Shown here: piece after piece, positions 60,702 to 64,000 of the stretch | How positions within the stretch are numbered: position 1 is the first letter of the stretch | Layout: every line of letters starts with the position of its first letter | NCBI RefSeq assembly: GCF_000429645.1 | Contig: NZ_KE386936.1 | Coordinates: forward strand, 93,756 to 157,755 | Source: Niveispirillum irakense DSM 11586 | Lineage (GTDB): Bacteria; Pseudomonadota; Alphaproteobacteria; Azospirillales; Azospirillaceae | Reading direction: 5' to 3' | DNA length: 64,000 nt | Notes under the pieces: model-generated | What the model saw: the letters and a program-made list of their open reading frames with translations, nothing else | Database searches by the model: none | Told to the model about the DNA's origin: nothing | Program-made: the position numbers and the translations under genes

Positions 60702-61796
60702 ATGTCGTACCGCGTAAAGGTCATTGGCGCAGGTTCCATCGGGAACCATTTGACCAATGCAGCTCGGCGCATGGGGTGGAGCGTGGATATGCTGGACCTT
60801 GATCCGGCAGCTCTTAAACGCACCCGCGAGCAGATTTATCCGAGCCGATACGGCGCTTGGGATGAGAAAATCGGCTTGTATGAGGCGAAGGATGCACCCG
60901 TCGGTGGTTATGACCTGATCTGCATCGGTACGCCGCCGGACAGCCATATTCCGCTGGCGCTCAAAGCGGTTGAGGAGCGTCCGAGGGCGATCCTGGTGGA
61001 GAAGCCGGTTTGCACCCCCGATCTGGCAGGGGCGCAGGCATTGCATGAGCGCTGTGGCGAGCTGGGAATCAAGGCTTTCACCGGTTACGATCACGTGGTG
61101 GGCAAGGCAGCGCGTCGTTTTGCCGAACTGCTGGTCGCTGGGGCGATCGGCCAGACCCAGACTCTGGACGTGGAGTTCCGTGAATATTGGGGGGGCATCT
61201 TCGCCGCTCATCCCTGGTTGAGCGGCCCCTCGGACAGCTATCTGGGCTATTGGCGTCGCGGTGGTGGCGCCTGTGGCGAGCATTCCCATGCCATCAATCT
61301 GTGGCAGGCTTTCGCCCATGCTGGTGGCTTTGGCCGCGTGGCGGAGGTTACGGGTACGCTTGAGTACGTGAATGACGGCGTGATTGACTATGATAGCCTG
61401 TGCCTGCTCAACGTAAAGACGGAGACGGGGCTGATCGGGCGTGTTGTTCAGGATGTGGTGACAAAGCCGACCCGGAAATGGGCGCGGGCCCAAGGCACCG
61501 TTGGCGCGCTGGAATGGGTATGCGGCAGCAAGCCCGGCCAGGATACCGTGATCCAGAAGCTGGAGAACGGGGAAGCCACGGAAGTGAATGTTCAGAAGAC
61601 GCGGCCGGATGATTTCGTCGAGGAACTGCGCCATATTGAGGCGGTTCTGACGGGCGCGGTGGAAGTCTCCCCGATCTCCCTGGAGCGGGGGCTGGAAAGC
61701 ATGATGGTTGTCGCGGCAGCCCATAAAAGCGCGGCTGAGAAGCGGACCGTGTCGATTGATTACACGAAAGGCTTCCGACCTGAGGCACTGGTCTGA
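60702..61796 (+). CDS. Gfo/Idh/MocA-family oxidoreductase
   Basis: 364 residues; ATG 60702 with GGAA upstream. Rossmann motif YRVKVIGAGSIGNHLTNAAR, DLICIGTPPDSHIPLALKAV, the catalytic-type EKPVCTP, and GGACGEHSHAINLWQAFAHA in the C-terminal domain. NAD(P)-dependent sugar oxidoreductase. It precedes the NeuB-like gene by 68 bases, so probably makes or modifies the nonulosonate precursor. Confidence 0.87.
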   Translation: MSYRVKVIGAGSIGNHLTNAARRMGWSVDMLDLDPAALKRTREQIYPSRYGAWDEKIGLYEAKDAPVGGYDLICIGTPPDSHIPLALKAVEERPRAILVEKPVCTPDLAGAQALHERCGELGIKAFTGYDHVVGKAARRFAELLVAGAIGQTQTLDVEFREYWGGIFAAHPWLSGPSDSYLGYWRRGGGACGEHSHAINLWQAFAHAGGFGRVAEVTGTLEYVNDGVIDYDSLCLLNVKTETGLIGRVVQDVVTKPTRKWARAQGTVGALEWVCGSKPGQDTVIQKLENGEATEVNVQKTRPDDFVEELRHIEAVLTGAVEVSPISLERGLESMMVVAAAHKSAAEKRTVSIDYTKGFRPEALV

Positions 61797-61864
61797 GCTA
61801 ACGCGTCCACAGCTTTGTGCCTTCTTTCAGGACGCGTGCCGTCCACCATGCAATGGAGCTTTCA

Positions 61865-63481
61865 GTGAATATCGGTCCCTCCTTTGACTTTCGCGACCTG
61901 TTCGTCCTGGATCTGGCCAACAATCACCAGGGCAGTGTCGAACATGGCACGCGGATCATCCGGGAAATGGCGGCCGTTTGCCGCAAGCACAATGTGCGCG
62001 CGGCGATCAAGTTCCAGTTCCGCCAGCTCGATACCTTCATCCATCCGGACCACCGGGCGCAGAGCTCCAACAAGCATGTGCACCGGTTCCTCTCCACGGA
62101 GATGAAGCGCGAGGATTTCCAGAAGCTCTATGATGTGGTCCGCGAAGAAGGGCTGCTCGCCATGTGCACGCCCTTCGACGAGGAGTCGGTGGACGTCATT
62201 ACCGAAATGGGCTTCGACATCCTGAAAGTGGCAAGCTGCTCCTCCAAGGACTGGCCGCTGCTGGAGAAGATCGCCGATGCCGGCCTGCCGGTCGTCTTCT
62301 CCACGGGTGGGCTGTCGATCCACAATATCGACGATGTGACCAGCTTCTTTGATCATCGTGGCGTTGACTATGCGATGATGTATTGCGTGGCGATCTATCC
62401 CATCCCGCGGGATGAGTTCCATCTGGATCAGATCGATTACATGATCAACCGCTATCCCAATACGACGATCGGCTGGTCCACGCACGAAGTGCCGACCGAT
62501 CTGGTGCCGGTGGGCCTTGCCGTCGCCAAGGGTGCGCGTATGTTCGAGCGCCATGTCGGCGTGGTGACCGACGAGATCAAGCTGAACGCCTATTCCTCCA
62601 CCCCGGAAGAGGTTGATCGGTGGATCGAAGCCTGGAGCTATGCCAAGGCCCTGTGTGGCGGCCCGGTGCCACGCCCGGCTTCCACGGCGGAGAAGGAAAG
62701 CCTGGACACCCTGCGCCGCGGCGTCTTCGCCCGTCGTGAAATTCCCGCCGGCGCCACGGTCAGCCGTGACGATATCTTCTTCGCCATGCCCTATCAGGAA
62801 GGTGGCCTGGACAGCGGCGGTTGGAAGGACGGCATCGTCACCAAGACGGCGCTGAAGCCGAACGAAGCGCTGATGGTCGATCAGACGATCGTCCCCGGCA
62901 ATCCGGATTGGATGGTGATCAAGTCCGCCATCCACGATATCAAGGCAACGCTGAACGAAGCGCGTATCGTGCTGAACAGCGACTTCCAGGCCGAATTCTC
63001 CCACCATTACGGCATCGCCAATTTCCGGGAATTCGGTGCCACGATCATCAACTGCATCAATCGCGATTATTGCAAGAAGATCATTGTGATGGTGCCGGGC
63101 CAGAAGCACCCGCCGCACTTCCACAAGCGCAAGGAAGAGACCTTCCAGGTGCTGTACGGCACGCTGAAGGTGAATATCGACGGCCACATCCGGACGATGC
63201 ATGCCGGTGAGACGGCGCTCGTCCAACCCGGCGTGTGGCACAGCTTCTGGAGCGATGATGGCTGCGTGTTCGAGGAAATCTCGACCACGCACTATAATGA
63301 TGACAGCTTCTACAAGGACAAGGCCATCAACAAGCTGCAGCGCTCCGAGCGGAAGACCATGGTCAACCATTGGGGGCGTTTCGAACTGATCGACAAGGCC
63401 ATCAATACGGCTCAGGGCGCTGGCGGCGGCAATAACGCCGCCCCCTCCGCAGAGCATGTGATGAGCCACGTGGCTGAGTGA
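61865..63481 (+). CDS. NeuB-family nonulosonate synthase with SAF domain and C-terminal cupin
   Basis: 538 residues from GTG 61865, the only start with a good ribosome-binding site (GGAG six bases upstream); ATG 61853 is the alternative. TIM-barrel part about 1-255: VLDLANNHQGSVEHGTRIIR, IKFQFRQLDTFIHPDHRAQS, STGGLSIHNIDDV, and the NeuB-like MMYCVAIYPIPRD and TTIGWSTHEVPTDLVPVGLA. SAF domain about 275-335 (LRRGVFARREIPAGATVSRD). A cupin follows at about 395-465 (PGQKHPPHFHKRKEETFQVL; HAGETALVQPGVWHSFW), absent from ordinary about 350-residue NeuB proteins. It condenses PEP with a hexosamine-type sugar; the cupin may bind a sugar or metal and add a second activity (inference). Confidence 0.88.
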   Translation: MNIGPSFDFRDLFVLDLANNHQGSVEHGTRIIREMAAVCRKHNVRAAIKFQFRQLDTFIHPDHRAQSSNKHVHRFLSTEMKREDFQKLYDVVREEGLLAMCTPFDEESVDVITEMGFDILKVASCSSKDWPLLEKIADAGLPVVFSTGGLSIHNIDDVTSFFDHRGVDYAMMYCVAIYPIPRDEFHLDQIDYMINRYPNTTIGWSTHEVPTDLVPVGLAVAKGARMFERHVGVVTDEIKLNAYSSTPEEVDRWIEAWSYAKALCGGPVPRPASTAEKESLDTLRRGVFARREIPAGATVSRDDIFFAMPYQEGGLDSGGWKDGIVTKTALKPNEALMVDQTIVPGNPDWMVIKSAIHDIKATLNEARIVLNSDFQAEFSHHYGIANFREFGATIINCINRDYCKKIIVMVPGQKHPPHFHKRKEETFQVLYGTLKVNIDGHIRTMHAGETALVQPGVWHSFWSDDGCVFEEISTTHYNDDSFYKDKAINKLQRSERKTMVNHWGRFELIDKAINTAQGAGGGNNAAPSAEHVMSHVAE

Positions 63482-63649
63482 TACCCCTGTCATGCTGGCG
63501 CCCCCTTCACATTGCCGGGGCGCCAGCATGGATACTATGGTCGGTGACCGGGCGGGGGGCTATGGCCTGCCGCCCGGTTTGCCGTCGGAATCCCTCATTG
63601 GCGGCCGCACACGGCACCATGCCCCGCGTCGAAGGAAAGCCACACCAGT

Positions 63650-64000
63650 ATGAGTACAGCCCCTTGTGAAATCTGCGGCAGCGCGTCCTGGACTGTTTCC
63701 TATACGGGGCCTGTGCGCGACGGTACCTTTGGCCGGATTATTGAAGAGGCGACGGTCAGGCGCTGTGGCGGGTGCGGGGTGGAGCGGCTGGATGAGCGCT
63801 TCTGTCTGACCGATGCAGATTATCAGAGTGATGCCTACCGCAGCACCCTGGGGCAGGAGCTGGATAACCGTTCCTACAAGCTGAAGCATGACACGCTGCA
63901 GCGTTTTACCATGTCCCTGCTGGCCATGGAGAAGCTGCGCGACATGACCCTTGCCGATATTGGTTGCGGTGGTGGCAGCCTGCTGGATCACCTGCGCGGC
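63650..64000 (+). CDS. Class I SAM methyltransferase with N-terminal zinc ribbon (3' end outside window)
   Basis: First 117 codons, running off the window edge. ATG 63650 (AAGGAA further upstream). N-terminal Cys pairs CEICGS and CGGCG suggest a zinc ribbon, then SAM motif I LADIGCGGGSLLDHL. Same architecture as the methyltransferase at 45183-46010, typical of sugar C-methyltransferases. It follows the NeuB-like gene and may act on the same sugar pathway. Confidence 0.75.
   Translation, partial: MSTAPCEICGSASWTVSYTGPVRDGTFGRIIEEATVRRCGGCGVERLDERFCLTDADYQSDAYRSTLGQELDNRSYKLKHDTLQRFTMSLLAMEKLRDMTLADIGCGGGSLLDHLRG

Overview
This window looks like chromosomal DNA of a high-GC Gram-negative alphaproteobacterium, probably a Rhodospirillales/Azospirillum-type organism. 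That placement is inferred from base composition, the protein families and the gene style; no rRNA or tRNA is present to confirm it. It holds about 46 supported genes, two of them cut by the window edges. I see no CRISPR array, insertion sequence or tRNA.

Region 1 (1-25259) is a surface-protein and glycosyltransferase island. It starts with the N-terminal part of a giant secreted RTX/cadherin-type protein (minus strand, runs off the left edge). Then come large glycosyltransferases, most carrying TPR arrays: a GT2-TPR-GT11 fusion, a GT4-GT17 fusion, four TPR proteins with a GT9-like C-terminal domain, an OGT/SPINDLY-type TPR-GT41 protein and a TPR-GT11 protein. A classical autotransporter sits among them, and a two-domain glycosyltransferase-like/methyltransferase protein ends the region. 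The likely theme is glycosylation of large surface proteins or glycans. A 148-bp MITE-like palindromic element lies between two of these genes.

Region 2 (25260-34639) is the most unusual part: an R-body (refractile body, Reb) locus. Seven consecutive RebB-family genes are followed by a 351-residue protein of unknown function, an Ala-rich helical protein, a GH108-type lysozyme without signal peptide, and an AT-rich 599-codon gene (about 30% G+C by sampling) of unknown function. A perfect 30-bp palindrome separates this run from a convergent regulator that combines a GAF-like domain, a degenerate NtrC-type AAA+ domain and an AraC DNA-binding domain. I read the locus as a self-contained R-body production and release module with a candidate cargo or partner gene.

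Region 3 (34640-35865) is a two-gene phage tail-fibre-like remnant behind a strong intrinsic terminator.

Region 4 (35906-64000) is a capsule/exopolysaccharide cluster. It has GDP-L-fucose synthesis (gmd, fcl), a YjbF-like lipoprotein, a multi-SLBB export protein, a YjbH-like outer-membrane protein, several glycosyltransferases, a Wzy-like polymerase, a WcaJ/PssY-type initiating phosphotransferase, a Wzz-like protein, methyltransferases, and nonulosonate (sialic-acid-type) genes: a CMP-sugar synthetase, a NeuB with a cupin tail, and a Gfo/Idh/MocA oxidoreductase. No Wzx flippase or Wzc-type kinase is visible in the window. The polymer is therefore predicted, by inference, to contain fucose and a nonulosonic acid.
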